Assembly: GCA_024644655.1 (NCBI GenBank)
Contig: JAHEHJ010000013.1
Span: 1-63,017 of the forward strand
Direction: 5' to 3'
Origin: Flavobacterium sp.
GTDB lineage: Bacteria; Bacteroidota; Bacteroidia; Flavobacteriales; Flavobacteriaceae
Length of the DNA stretch: 63,017 bases
The translations under genes were made by a program, and so were the position numbers. Shown here in pieces: positions 18,249-26,793 of this stretch. Numbering within the stretch: the stretch's first letter is position 1; the number at the start of each line of letters is the position of its first letter. The notes beneath the pieces were generated by a model that worked only from the letters and a program-made list of their open reading frames with translations, did not search any database and was not told the DNA's origin.

Positions 18249-19531
18249 CAGTATTTTGGTTTAGAAGAGACTTACGATTAGAAGATAATATTGGTTTATT
18301 CCATGCTTTGCAAAATGAGGATGCGGTGCTTCCTATTTTTATATTTGATACTTCTATACTTTCTCAATTATCTCAAGATGATGCCCGTGTAACATTTATC
18401 CATCAACAGTTAGTTAAGATTCAAACCCAACTTCAATCCAAAGGGAAATCTTTGGCAGTATTTCATGGTGAACCATTTGAAGTATTTGCCAAACTCATAT
18501 TAGAAAATAAGATTAAGACCATTTATACCAATCATGATTACGAACCTTATGCTCGCAAACGGGATTTAGAATTATTCAAGTTGTTTCAAGAAAATAACAT
18601 TGATTTCAAAACTAATAAAGACCAAGTAATCTTTGAAAAAAATGAGGTAACTAAAGAAGATGGAACCCCTTATGTAGTGTATACACCTTATGCAAACAAG
18701 TGGAAACAAAACTTTAATAAAACGAAATTAAAACACTATAATTCAGAAGATTATACAAACAAAATAACATCTCATCAATATCCTTTTCTAGCCTTACACG
18801 AAATCGCATTTAAACCTAGTGCGCTTACTGTTACACCCTATGATGTATCAACTTCACTAATCGATAATTATGAAGCGACCCGTAACTTTCCAGCCCTGAA
18901 TAAAACTTCTTATCTTGGTATTTACTTACGTTTTGGAGCTGTTTCGATACGCCATATGATTGCAAAGGCTATAGAAAGTAAAAACGAAACCTTTTTTAAA
19001 GAACTTATTTGGCGTGAGTTTTTTATGCAAATACTATGGCACTTTCCCCATACTGCCAACAAGTCTTTTCGTCCAAAATACGATGCCATACAATGGGATA
19101 ACAACGAATCCTTATTTCAAAAATGGTGTGAAGGTAAAACGGGCTATCCTTTTGTAGATGCAGGAATGCGCGAACTCAACGCAACCGGACACATGCACAA
19201 TCGTGTGCGTATGATCACCGCCAGCTTCTTATGCAAACACTTACTAATTGATTGGCGTTGGGGAGAAACTTATTTTGCAAACAAATTATTGGATTATGAA
19301 CAAGCTAGTAATGTTGGTAATTGGCAATGGGCAGCTGGCAGTGGTGTGGATGCGGCCCCCTATTTTAGAATATTCAATCCTACGGAACAAATCAAAAAGT
19401 TTGATAAAGATTTGGTATATATAAAAAAATGGATACCCGAATTAGAAACATCCCACTATCCTAAACCAATAGTAGATCATAAAGAAGCTCGGGAGCGTTG
19501 TTTACAAACCTACAAAGTAGCAGTTGGTTAA
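18245..19531 (+). CDS. phr: Deoxyribodipyrimidine photolyase (cryptochrome/photolyase family)
   Basis: A 428-residue flavoprotein expected to split UV-induced cyclobutane pyrimidine dimers using blue light. The N-terminal alpha/beta photolyase domain begins TVFWFRRDLRLEDN and would house the antenna. The C-terminal FAD-binding domain has WREFFMQILW, GMRELNATGHMHNRVRM and NWQWAAGSGVDAAPYFRIFN, the typical class I flavin and substrate-binding blocks. The tryptophan-rich NWQWAAGSG segment supports a functional repair enzyme rather than a pure cryptochrome. It overlaps the preceding mini-ORF by 4 bp and the convergent SGNH gene by 4 bp. Confidence 0.93.
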   Translation: MTVFWFRRDLRLEDNIGLFHALQNEDAVLPIFIFDTSILSQLSQDDARVTFIHQQLVKIQTQLQSKGKSLAVFHGEPFEVFAKLILENKIKTIYTNHDYEPYARKRDLELFKLFQENNIDFKTNKDQVIFEKNEVTKEDGTPYVVYTPYANKWKQNFNKTKLKHYNSEDYTNKITSHQYPFLALHEIAFKPSALTVTPYDVSTSLIDNYEATRNFPALNKTSYLGIYLRFGAVSIRHMIAKAIESKNETFFKELIWREFFMQILWHFPHTANKSFRPKYDAIQWDNNESLFQKWCEGKTGYPFVDAGMRELNATGHMHNRVRMITASFLCKHLLIDWRWGETYFANKLLDYEQASNVGNWQWAAGSGVDAAPYFRIFNPTEQIKKFDKDLVYIKKWIPELETSHYPKPIVDHKEARERCLQTYKVAVG

Positions 19532-20181
19532 TTATTAACCAGTTGATTCAACTTTTTTATCCAAATCTCATACCCTTTCGAATTCATATGTAAATGGTCT
19601 TCTATAAAAATGTCTTTGATTGGCGCTCCATTTTCCAACATATTATCCCAAATATTTACGAAAGTGGTATTCTTTTGGTTATTCAAATACGATTGAATTA
19701 ATGTATTTGTGGCTATCATTCTATCTTTCATGGCCCAACGTAATATACTAGGCTTTATAGATACATAGATTATTGGGGTACCAGGAAACTGATTCCGTAT
19801 AGTTACATAAAGCGTTTTGAATCTATCTAAAACCATTTCGGGAGTAACAGCTTCTGAGCTGGCTATATCATTCTCCCCACAATATATAAAAATCTTTTTG
19901 GGATGGTATTTTAAAACTACATCTTGTTGGTAGGCTATCATATCTAGAAGAGTTGCCCCACCAAAGGCTCTATTGAAAATACTTGGATTATGAAAATCAT
20001 CTTGAACTGATTTCCATAATCGGAAGGATGAACTCCCAATAAACAATATCATTCCGTCTTTTGGAGGCGTAATACTATCTTGTGTCTTAAAAGCTTTAAT
20101 TTCATTCCAAAAAGGCTTGTTTTGCCCTGCTAGATGAAAAGAAATGAGTAGAAAAGCAATGTATATTGTTTTTTTTATCAT
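19528..20181 (-). CDS. Secreted SGNH/GDSL hydrolase
   Basis: A 217-residue exported esterase or lipase of the SGNH family. A signal peptide covers about 1-19 (ending FHLAGQ). The catalytic blocks are visible: block I FIGSSSFRLW (nucleophile serine), the oxyanion Gly in FGGATLLD, block III YCGENDIA (Asn), and block V DHLHMNSKGY (Asp-x-x-His). It resembles platelet-activating-factor acetylhydrolase-like members that act on acetylated sugars or lipids. Its start overlaps the stop of the HAD phosphatase gene by 4 bp, so the two are co-transcribed. Confidence 0.88.
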   Translation of the reverse strand: MIKKTIYIAFLLISFHLAGQNKPFWNEIKAFKTQDSITPPKDGMILFIGSSSFRLWKSVQDDFHNPSIFNRAFGGATLLDMIAYQQDVVLKYHPKKIFIYCGENDIASSEAVTPEMVLDRFKTLYVTIRNQFPGTPIIYVSIKPSILRWAMKDRMIATNTLIQSYLNNQKNTTFVNIWDNMLENGAPIKDIFIEDHLHMNSKGYEIWIKKLNQLVNN

Positions 20182-20837
20182 GGGTTTAGGTTTGCTATCT
20201 TTTGATAATTCAATTCCCTAAAGTTAGTGATAATTTGGTCAGCTGATGAGTAATCTTGCAGTTTTGAATTTACACTATCATAGCCTATACAATAAATACC
20301 CGCTGCTTTTGCTGCTAGTATTCCATTAGTGCTATCTTCTATTACAATACATTCTGATGCAGATACTTTGGATAATTCGACTGCTTTTAGAAAGATGGCT
20401 GGATGTGGTTTGGATTTTGGGAAATCTTCTCCTGAAACGATATGTGAAAAATAGCGAAATAAATTAAAGCGGTTGAAGATACGGTTTATGGTTACTGTTG
20501 CCGATGAAGAAGCTAATATGAGCTGCATACCTTCTGAGTGCAGTTCTTGGATTAACTGTTCTACTCCATCTAATAAATATAAATCTTCTTTATGGTCAAA
20601 AGCATCGTTAAACAATTCCCTTTTAAGATTGACTAATGTTTCAACGTCTTGAGTCAATTTAAATTCAGTCTTTAGTTTTTCGAATATATTCTTAGTTGAG
20701 TTGCCAGTAAACGAAGCGTACAATGCTGGTGAAATTTCGATTTGGAGTTGTTTGAATAATTGATTGTAGGCAAAATGATGTACCGGTTCAGTATCTACAA
20801 TTACACCATCCATGTCAAAAATAACCGTTTTAATCAT
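20178..20837 (-). CDS. HAD-superfamily phosphatase, beta-phosphoglucomutase-like
   Basis: A 219-residue HAD subfamily I protein. Motif I IFDMDGVIVDTEP holds the nucleophile Asp8 and acid Asp10. A helical cap (about 15-85) follows, then motif II ILASSSAT, the motif III Lys in FPKSKPHP, and motif IV VIEDSTNGILAAKAAG. The family includes beta-phosphoglucomutases and small sugar-phosphate phosphatases; which one applies is uncertain. It is upstream of and overlaps the SGNH hydrolase gene. Confidence 0.88.
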   Translation of the reverse strand: MIKTVIFDMDGVIVDTEPVHHFAYNQLFKQLQIEISPALYASFTGNSTKNIFEKLKTEFKLTQDVETLVNLKRELFNDAFDHKEDLYLLDGVEQLIQELHSEGMQLILASSSATVTINRIFNRFNLFRYFSHIVSGEDFPKSKPHPAIFLKAVELSKVSASECIVIEDSTNGILAAKAAGIYCIGYDSVNSKLQDYSSADQIITNFRELNYQKIANLNP

Positions 20838-20879
20838 TTGAATTTGGGTTTAATCCACTTGGGAATTTATGAAAGTAAT

Positions 20880-21599
20880 TTACTTTTTTTTGATAAGGTG
20901 TTTTACAACCGTTTCGGCTGCGTAAAGTCCAAATAGGCATGGCATCCAGCTATTAGTTCCGTAGAATGATTTTTTATAGTTCTTACCGTCTGTAAGCTTA
21001 ACACTTGATTGGTCGGGCATTTCAGTAGTAAAAACTGCTTTTATTCCTTTAGAGATTTTATGTTCTTTAAGTCGTTTGCGCATATTTTTGGCTAATGGAC
21101 AGTATTCCGTTCTGCTGATGTCACGAACTTTTACTTTGCTGGCATCATACTTTCCTCCTGCTCCCATGCTACTTATTACTTTTATTTTTTTTCGTTTGGA
21201 AGCTATTAGTAAATTCAATTTTGGGGTTACACTATCAATACAGTCTAATACATAATCAAATTCGGGAGTTACTAATTCAAAAGCCCGTTCGGGAGAAAGG
21301 AATTCTTCTATGCGCGTGAGTTTGAGTTCTGGATTAATATCCATAAGGCGGTCTCCAACGACGTGAACTTTAGGCATGCCTACAGTAGAATGCAAGGCGG
21401 GTAATTGTCGGTTAATATTGGTAATATCAACTACATCACCATCGACTATGGTCATATTGCCTACCCCAGCCCTAGCAAGGAATTCGGCTGCAAAAGAACC
21501 TACTCCACCGAGACCTACTACAAGGACATTAGCGTTTTTTAATTGGTTCATTCCTTCGGTTTTGAATAACAGTTCAGCTCGTTCTTGCCACTTTGCCAT
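20880..21599 (-). CDS. tcdA: tRNA threonylcarbamoyladenosine dehydratase
   Basis: A 239-residue E1-like (ThiF/MoeB superfamily) ATP-dependent enzyme that cyclises the threonylcarbamoyl side chain of t6A37 in tRNA to ct6A. The Rossmann nucleotide-binding motif VVGLGGVGSFAAEFLARAG lies at about 26-44. DGDVVDITNINRQ carries the ATP-contacting Asp/Arg/Gln, and VLDCIDSVTPKLNL is the substrate-side block. Length and motif order match TcdA (CsdL) and not MoeB, which has zinc cysteines missing here. A 42-bp gap separates it from the downstream HAD/SGNH pair. Confidence 0.9.
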   Translation of the reverse strand: MAKWQERAELLFKTEGMNQLKNANVLVVGLGGVGSFAAEFLARAGVGNMTIVDGDVVDITNINRQLPALHSTVGMPKVHVVGDRLMDINPELKLTRIEEFLSPERAFELVTPEFDYVLDCIDSVTPKLNLLIASKRKKIKVISSMGAGGKYDASKVKVRDISRTEYCPLAKNMRKRLKEHKISKGIKAVFTTEMPDQSSVKLTDGKNYKKSFYGTNSWMPCLFGLYAAETVVKHLIKKK

Positions 21600-22026
21600 A
21601 GTACTCGATGCGTTTGTTTGATTATTGTAATTAACGTGTGGCGCAAAAATAGGAAAAAGTTAGAATACGGAATTACGAATTGACTATTGTTTTGTTCAAC
21701 TCAGAGTATTTCTTTGATCTTATTAGGACTATAAACTATTACTACAAATTACTACTATTTTGTAAACTAAACCCATAACTTTCTATGTACTTACTAAGCA
21801 CTAATTGAGCATTAATTGAGCACTCTTTCAGCACTTTCTCAGCACTTTCTCAGCACTCTAGAGGCTGTTTTCAGCACTTAACAGGCACTTTTAAGCCAAT
21901 AACAAGCCAATTATACCTCTTATTTTAGTTGATTACCTCTTCTTTTGTATCGTAACTATTATTGGATATTTTTATTTATTTTAGCCCACTCTTTAGAATA
22001 ATCTAAGGATATTGAAACGCATTTAT
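21600..22026. other. Intergenic region with 11-bp phased repeat
   Basis: This 427-bp stretch between the divergent tcdA and cytochrome genes has no coding potential. Its centre (21797-21908) is an array of AGCACT-like hexamers spaced 11 bp apart, annotated separately. I see no clear TAnnTTTG promoter for either gene. Confidence 0.6.
21797..21908. repeat. Degenerate 11-bp tandem repeat (AGCACT core)
   Basis: The core AGCACT or AGCATT begins at 21797, 21808, 21819, 21830, 21841 and 21852, exactly 11 bp apart. Decayed copies continue at 21863 (GGCTGT), 21873 (AGCACT), 21884 (GGCACT), 21894 and 21905 (AGCC), giving about eleven units. The spacer between cores is usually pyrimidine-rich (TTTCTC). 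The period is close to one helical turn. Confidence 0.85.
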
Positions 22027-22725
22027 ATGAAGAAGATTTTAGTTGCCCTAACAGTTTTGGTAGGGAGTTGTATGTTTTTGAGTTTTAAAGCAACGAGTGG
22101 TATCGTCTACAAGGAGCTTTCGAATGGTCAAGTTTGTGATACGAGTATAGTGTATTATGATCAGCAGATTGCTCCATTGTTACAAGCCAATTGTGTGGTA
22201 TGTCATAATCCCAATCAACCTGCAAAGAAATCGCATGGAGTATATTTGGATACTTACGACCATGTAAAAGTCTCAATTGAGGTAAAAGTGAAAAATGGAG
22301 TTACTTTTAACGAATTGGAGAAAGTCATTGTAAACAATCGTATGCCACCAAAAGATCATCAACCTTTGACTGTTGAACAAAAAAAACTAATCGTTAAATG
22401 GGTTAAGCAGGGAATGCAACACACAAGTTGTGAAGAGACAACTAATACCGTTAATTCGGATATAGCTAGCAGTACACCCACATATGAGACCCATATCAAG
22501 CCTTTGCTTCAAAATCGATGTTTGGGATGTCATAATGGTTCAAATGCTCCAAATGGACTTGATTTCACCAATACGTTTACTTTAATGGAACAGATTTCAA
22601 CTGGAAGATTGGTTAAAGCGATGCAACATGCAGAAGGAGTTAAGCCGATGCCGTCACCTACTGAAAAATTATCAGAGGCAGAAATAACGATGGTCCAACT
22701 TTGGATAAGTTCTGGAATGCATTAG
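22027..22725 (+). CDS. Exported two-haem c-type cytochrome
   Basis: A 232-residue protein with two c-type haem sites: CVVCH (Cys56-Cys59-His60) and CLGCH (Cys165-Cys168-His169). Each is followed about 45 residues later by a Met in an RMPP or MPSP context, the likely axial ligand, so it looks like two fused planctomycete-type/class I cytochrome c domains. The N-terminal hydrophobic segment includes VGSC at residue 15, which could be a lipobox; otherwise it is a signal anchor. The ATG at 22027 is preferred over an in-frame TTG at 22012. Maturation would need CcsBA, encoded at 4.8-7.9 kb. The redox partner is unknown. Confidence 0.87.
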   Translation: MKKILVALTVLVGSCMFLSFKATSGIVYKELSNGQVCDTSIVYYDQQIAPLLQANCVVCHNPNQPAKKSHGVYLDTYDHVKVSIEVKVKNGVTFNELEKVIVNNRMPPKDHQPLTVEQKKLIVKWVKQGMQHTSCEETTNTVNSDIASSTPTYETHIKPLLQNRCLGCHNGSNAPNGLDFTNTFTLMEQISTGRLVKAMQHAEGVKPMPSPTEKLSEAEITMVQLWISSGMH

Positions 22726-22726
22726 A

Positions 22727-22782
22727 CAATATATGATGAACAATATATGATGAACAATATACGATAAACGATATACGAAGTA
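22727..22782. repeat. Four-copy 14-bp tandem repeat
   Basis: Four contiguous 14-bp units lie at 22727, 22741, 22755 and 22769. The first two are identical (CAATATATGATGAA); the third and fourth differ at a few positions (CAATATACGATAAA, CGATATACGAAGTA). The array begins 2 bp after the cytochrome stop codon. Confidence 0.85.
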
Positions 22783-22970
22783 TGATTTGGTGAAATTTGA
22801 TAGAATATATAGAATTATCCTTTTTACTTTGGTTAGTTTAAAGCTATAAAAATGCTTTTCAAAATTTGGCTGGAAATTAAAAATGTACTATTTTTACCTT
22901 ACATTTACATTTTAGGTTAAATAAATTAGACTTCTATTTGTAATTTACTTTTTTAAAAATACCACAATGG

Positions 22971-23000
22971 AAAGGCGACTTAGGTTGCCTTTCTTTTTTT
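22971..23000 (+). terminator. Intrinsic terminator-like hairpin
   Basis: A 9-bp stem with one G-U pair (22971-22979 with 22984-22992, loop 4 nt) is followed by a C and seven or more U on the plus strand. It is about 245 bp after the cytochrome stop, so it would give a long 3' UTR containing the 14-bp repeats. Confidence 0.65.
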
Positions 23001-23001
23001 A

Positions 23002-23661
23002 CTACTTGGTCCTACTTTTGTAAAAAGCTGTTTGGATATTGGAGTTAATTTGTTGTTGGAGTTGGGCAACAGTAATTTCTTTATAGGCTGCAGCTACTTC
23101 GTACACTTCTTGAATAGTGTTGGATTCGGTATCCGTTTCCAAGAATATTCGATCTAAGGGGACAGCTTTAAAAGTTGATTTCAGTTCTGGGTTTTGCAGC
23201 AAATATTTCCCAAATGAGAGATAGCATCCTAATTGAAGCATTTGGTTGGCTACTTGGGTGTTTTTAGAGAAGCCGTGCACTATTATGGGGACAGTAGGTT
23301 GAAGTCTAGTTATGATGTCACTGAGTTCTTGAAAGGCAGCCACTAGGTGAAGGATGAGTGGTTTTTGGTAGTGTTGGGCTAATTTAATTTGGGTTTCAAA
23401 TACTTTGATTTGAATGGATAATGGAACTTCTATTCTTTTATCTAATCCACACTCCCCTAATGCAATACATTCATCCAGTATCAACTTGTCTTTAAGTGTT
23501 TTGATGTCCGATTCAAGACGTTCTTCTACAATGTGCCAGGGGTGAATACCGATAGAGTATACTGGCATTTTGGGAATAAAATCCCAAGGGTATTGGTTGA
23601 CTACGGTAGTCACATCGGGGTGATCAGAATGGGAATGTGAATGCAGATTAAAGTAAGTCAT
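23002..23661 (-). CDS. TatD-family metal-dependent hydrolase
   Basis: A 219-residue member of the TatD DNase-like amidohydrolase family, somewhat shorter than the usual 255-265 residues. The N-terminal metal motif is in NLHSHSHSD, the bridging Glu is in ALGECGLDK, the later His positions are in LILHLVAA and IIVHGFSKN, and the C-terminal metal Asp is in FLETDTESN. All key ligands seem present. TatD proteins are 3'-5' exonucleases or deoxyribonucleases in other bacteria; this short Bacteroidota subtype may differ in substrate. A CAAATATA (-7 on the minus strand) lies at 23666-23673. Confidence 0.85.
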   Translation of the reverse strand: MTYFNLHSHSHSDHPDVTTVVNQYPWDFIPKMPVYSIGIHPWHIVEERLESDIKTLKDKLILDECIALGECGLDKRIEVPLSIQIKVFETQIKLAQHYQKPLILHLVAAFQELSDIITRLQPTVPIIVHGFSKNTQVANQMLQLGCYLSFGKYLLQNPELKSTFKAVPLDRIFLETDTESNTIQEVYEVAAAYKEITVAQLQQQINSNIQTAFYKSRTK

Positions 23662-23730
23662 GTCACAAATATAATTATAAATTTACATTAGGGTTAGTTG
23701 ATTTTACAATGGCAGAGGGTTTAAAGTTTT

Positions 23731-23738
23731 TATATTTG
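23731..23738 (+). promoter_or_regulatory. Putative -7 element for the MFS gene
   Basis: TATATTTG matches TAnnTTTG, 17 bp upstream of the MFS start codon. No TTG is found at the normal -33 distance. Confidence 0.45.
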
Positions 23739-23755
23739 CAGTAAAATTATCCAGT

Positions 23756-24973
23756 ATGCTGCTTCGCGCTACACAACGTTATTTTAATAATTTCAGGGGA
23801 TTTTCACGAGAAATTTGGATTCTGACCTTTATTACCTTTATCAATAGAGCGGGTACTATGGTTTTGCCCTTTTTATCCAAATACCTGAAAGAAGATTTGC
23901 ATTTAAGTTTTCATAAAGTAAGTTGGATTTTGGTTTTTTTTGGGTTAGGTTCTGTATTAGGGTCTTGGTTGGGTGGTAAGTTGTCTGACAAGATTGGTTT
24001 TTATAAAATCATGGTTTTCAGTTTGTTTACAACAGGTCTTTTACTGTTTGTAATTGCTTTTGTCCATTCTTATATTGGATTATGCATCAGTATGTTTGTA
24101 TTGATGAGTATAGCCGATATGTTTCGTCCTGCCATGTTTGTGTCTATAGGTGCCTATGCTAAACCCGAGGACCGCACCCGAGCTTTGACATTGGTTCGAT
24201 TGGCAGTTAACTTAGGTTTTTCTGCAGGCCCTGCTTTGGGAGGGATTATCATTATGACCGGAGGGTATAGTGGGTTGTTTTGGGTTGATGGCGGTACATG
24301 TATTTTGGCCATACTGCTGTTTGCCGTATTAGTGCCTGAGAAAAAGAAAACACCTGAGTCAATTCGGGCTCAAGAAGCTTTACCTCCTCCCCATTCTGTT
24401 TTTAAAGACCGTATTTTTTGGGTCTTTTTGGTAAGTTGTTTTATCTCTGGGGTCTTATTCTTTCAATTGTTTACCTCAATTCCACTATACCATAGTTTTC
24501 AATATCATTTAACAGAAGTTGAGACTGGTTTATTGTTGACTTTGAATGGACTCCTTATTTTCTTGTTGGAGATGCCCATAGTTAGTTATGTAGAGCGCAA
24601 AGGAATTAATAAGATAAAATTAGTATCATTAGGTTGCCTTTTAATGGCTGTAAGTATGTTTTTATTGCTGGTTGGGAATTGGGCCGGGATATTAGTAATA
24701 ATGATGGTTTTCATGACATTTGGCGAAATGCTTTCATTTCCCTTTTCTAATTCTGTTTCTCTGAGTCGAGCACCTAAAGGACATGAGGGACGGTATATGG
24801 CTATTTATACGATGAGTTATAGTTTGGCTCATATCGCAAGTTCCAAAGTGGGTTTAGAGACTATTTCCTATTTTGGCTATCAATTTAATTGGATAGTAAT
24901 GGGAATATTAGGCTTACTGGGTATGTTGTTTGGTTTGTGGGCTTTAAGATTGGTTCGTAAAGAATATCAATAG
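23756..24973 (+). CDS. Major facilitator superfamily exporter
   Basis: A 405-residue transporter with 12 predicted helices and a central cytoplasmic loop near residues 195-215. The MFS motif between helices 2 and 3 is recognisable as GGKLSDKIGFYKIM. A second conserved segment is RLAVNLGFSAGPALGG in helix 5 (motif C type), which is typical of drug:H+ antiporters. The substrate cannot be predicted. It has its own promoter element; the next gene begins about 110 bp later and may be separate. Confidence 0.88.
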   Translation: MLLRATQRYFNNFRGFSREIWILTFITFINRAGTMVLPFLSKYLKEDLHLSFHKVSWILVFFGLGSVLGSWLGGKLSDKIGFYKIMVFSLFTTGLLLFVIAFVHSYIGLCISMFVLMSIADMFRPAMFVSIGAYAKPEDRTRALTLVRLAVNLGFSAGPALGGIIIMTGGYSGLFWVDGGTCILAILLFAVLVPEKKKTPESIRAQEALPPPHSVFKDRIFWVFLVSCFISGVLFFQLFTSIPLYHSFQYHLTEVETGLLLTLNGLLIFLLEMPIVSYVERKGINKIKLVSLGCLLMAVSMFLLLVGNWAGILVIMMVFMTFGEMLSFPFSNSVSLSRAPKGHEGRYMAIYTMSYSLAHIASSKVGLETISYFGYQFNWIVMGILGLLGMLFGLWALRLVRKEYQ

Positions 24974-25084
24974 AGGTAATACTCAATTCATTGCGTTAAA
25001 AAAATGTCAAACTTTTTTTGGATGCCAAGGAAAGCTAATATGTTTGTGTTATCTAATTTACAAACAAATAATAGTACTTTAATT

Positions 25085-26017
25085 ATGAAGACACAATGGA
25101 CTTATGTATTCGTTGCTTTGTTGCTCTTTCAGTATAGTGTTACAGCTCAAAGCAAGAAATCGGTAGTTACAAAAGACATCACTACCACGAAAGACATTAT
25201 TATGACTTGGAACAAAGACACTCCCGAGAGTGAGATGAAGGATGACATCCAAGCTTTGGCCAATCAGGGTGTAACTATTGGATATTCCAATTTGAAGCGC
25301 AATAATGCTGGTGAAATCACTTCTATCACAGTAACCTATGCTGATGAAACAGGAAGTAAAGGCAGTATGACCATGGAAAATAAAAATCCAATTCATCCAT
25401 TACAATTTTTTAAACAAGACAATGCAATTGGTTTTGGGTCACCACAGGGAGGTCTTGGAAATGACAACCCTTTAATTTCAGGAAATGAGGATGTACAAAC
25501 TTTAATTAGAAAATACAATTTACATGGAAATGGATTGGCTGACGATATGGGTAATCCTGGAAATCCAGGAATGCCAGAAAGTCGTTCTTTCAGTCAGATG
25601 AATTCAAAAATAATAATTCAGCAAAATGGGAAAAAGCCATTGGTTATGGAAGATGGTAAAATTGTTGAAGGAGGAGATGATTACACTCCTGAAGAATTAA
25701 ATGCAATAAAAGAAAACAATCGCATAGAGATGCATAGTGGAACGGCAGATGATATGATGTCCCCTTTTCAATCCAATTCGAATGACTTTGGCAATTTAGC
25801 TGAGCAAATGAAAAAAATGCAAGAGCAGATGAATGAGATGATGTCAAAAAATGGTTTGAATCCAGACCCTGTTCAAGTTCCTAAGAACGATATGGATTCT
25901 ACTAAAAAAGAAATGGAGCAAGCAAAAAAAGAATTGCAAGATGCTAAAAAGGAAATGCAAGAGGCCAAGAAAGAGTTGGAAAAAGCCAAATCGTCCTTAA
26001 AATCTCAAAAAGCATAA
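25085..26017 (+). CDS. Secreted protein with Lys/Glu coiled-coil C-terminus
   Basis: A 310-residue exported protein. The ATG at 25085 gives a proper signal peptide (about 1-21, ending SVTAQ), so the longer frame starting at 25004 is rejected. The N-terminal region (about 35-105; ITMTWNKD-like segment, ALANQGVTIGYSNLKRN) resembles a small domain also seen at the C-terminus of some Bacteroidota M56/BlaR1 proteins, from memory. A Gly/Pro-rich middle (about 125-165) follows, and a long charged coiled coil of KKE-AKKEL-type heptads covers about 270-310. The function is unknown. A strong terminator follows. Confidence 0.78.
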   Translation: MKTQWTYVFVALLLFQYSVTAQSKKSVVTKDITTTKDIIMTWNKDTPESEMKDDIQALANQGVTIGYSNLKRNNAGEITSITVTYADETGSKGSMTMENKNPIHPLQFFKQDNAIGFGSPQGGLGNDNPLISGNEDVQTLIRKYNLHGNGLADDMGNPGNPGMPESRSFSQMNSKIIIQQNGKKPLVMEDGKIVEGGDDYTPEELNAIKENNRIEMHSGTADDMMSPFQSNSNDFGNLAEQMKKMQEQMNEMMSKNGLNPDPVQVPKNDMDSTKKEMEQAKKELQDAKKEMQEAKKELEKAKSSLKSQKA

Positions 26018-26020
26018 TTA

Positions 26021-26048
26021 AAAAGACCACGAAAGCGTGGTCTTTTTT
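26021..26048. terminator. Bidirectional terminator
   Basis: An 11-bp stem (26021-26031 with 26036-26046, loop AAAG) is flanked by A- and T-runs. It serves the secreted coiled-coil gene on the plus strand. On the minus strand it could end apt transcripts after they cross the small ORF at 26062-26214. Confidence 0.87.
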
Positions 26049-26061
26049 TATATTTGTTCCC

Positions 26062-26214
26062 ATGGAACGACAAATGTTTAAACTTTTAGCACAATTGAAC
26101 CGATTGGTATTGCCTAGTTTTACCCGAGGAGGATTGGATATTCTTCAAGCTAAAAAATGGCAAAAAGCAGTTTTGGCGTGGCGGTATTATGTAACCTGCC
26201 GTTCTTTAGACTAA
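26062..26214 (+). CDS. 50-residue basic miniprotein
   Basis: An ATG-initiated frame of 50 codons directly after a terminator, ending 4 bp inside the convergent apt gene. The product is basic and amphipathic (KLLAQLNRLVLPSFTRGG, then AKKWQKAVLAWRYYVTCRSLD). Its pattern is a short helix, a PSFT turn, and a second helix with a WR-YVT ending. I recall similar 50-residue proteins recurring in Flavobacteriaceae, sometimes under the doubtful label 'SsrA-binding protein', but this is memory and not a search. The function is unknown. Composition and precise convergence with apt make it look real. Confidence 0.65.
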   Translation: MERQMFKLLAQLNRLVLPSFTRGGLDILQAKKWQKAVLAWRYYVTCRSLD

Positions 26215-26723
26215 TAGGTGATTGCTGCAAATACAGGAATAGCCCCTAATTTTTCTCTTCCGTTTAGGAATGCCAACTCCATTAAGAAATTGAGTTGAAC
26301 AATTTCACCCCCCAATTCATGTACTAATTCACAAACTGCTTTTGCGGTACCACCTGTAGCGAGTACATCATCATGTATTAGGACCTTATCCCCTTTTTTA
26401 ATAGCATCTGTATGCATTTCTAACGTATCGGTGCCATATTCCAAGGCATATGATGCTTTGATGGTGGTATAGGGCAATTTTTTAGGTTTTCGAACGGGTA
26501 TAAAACCTACTCCCAATCGTTCAGCTAATAGCATACCGAAGAAAAAGCCGCGACTCTCCACTCCTACTACTTTATCGATTTGTAAATCTTTTAGTTGGGA
26601 GAGTAATATTTCCAAGCATTCTTCTCTTGCTGTTGGATTTAATAATAAAGGTGTAATGTCTTTGAATAGAATTCCCTCTTTTGGAAAATCCTGTATGTCA
26701 CGAATATAGGCTTGTAATGGCAT
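26211..26723 (-). CDS. apt: Adenine phosphoribosyltransferase
   Basis: A 170-residue purine-salvage enzyme that makes AMP from adenine and PRPP in the cytosol. The N-terminal FPKEGILFKDITPLL and VGVESRGFFFG blocks are typical of Apt. The PRPP-binding loop is VLIHDDVLATGGTAKA (about 113-128). Length matches E. coli Apt closely. The 3' end overlaps the convergent 50-residue ORF by 4 bp. It lies close to purB, another adenine-nucleotide gene, but on the other side of the tRNA. Confidence 0.95.
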   Translation of the reverse strand: MPLQAYIRDIQDFPKEGILFKDITPLLLNPTAREECLEILLSQLKDLQIDKVVGVESRGFFFGMLLAERLGVGFIPVRKPKKLPYTTIKASYALEYGTDTLEMHTDAIKKGDKVLIHDDVLATGGTAKAVCELVHELGGEIVQLNFLMELAFLNGREKLGAIPVFAAITY

Positions 26724-26750
26724 ATTTTTTTAGTTTTAAATGAAATTTGG

Positions 26751-26781
26751 TTTGCAAGTTATGCAAATATAACTATATTTG
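26751..26781 (+). promoter_or_regulatory. Bacteroidota promoter of tRNA-Arg
   Basis: TTTG at 26751-26754 and TATATTTG at 26774-26781 are separated by 19 bp, a full match to the Bacteroidota consensus. The tRNA begins 13 bp downstream. This is the best promoter in the window. Confidence 0.75.
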
Positions 26782-26793
26782 CACCCACAAAAA

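Noticed and set aside
21797..21908. CRISPR array
   Set aside because: The unit is only 11 bp with no unique spacers and no cas genes nearby; it is a simple phased repeat.
25004..25084. Longer N-terminus for the secreted coiled-coil protein
   Set aside because: The extension lacks a signal peptide and pushes the obvious one inward; the ATG at 25085 is better.
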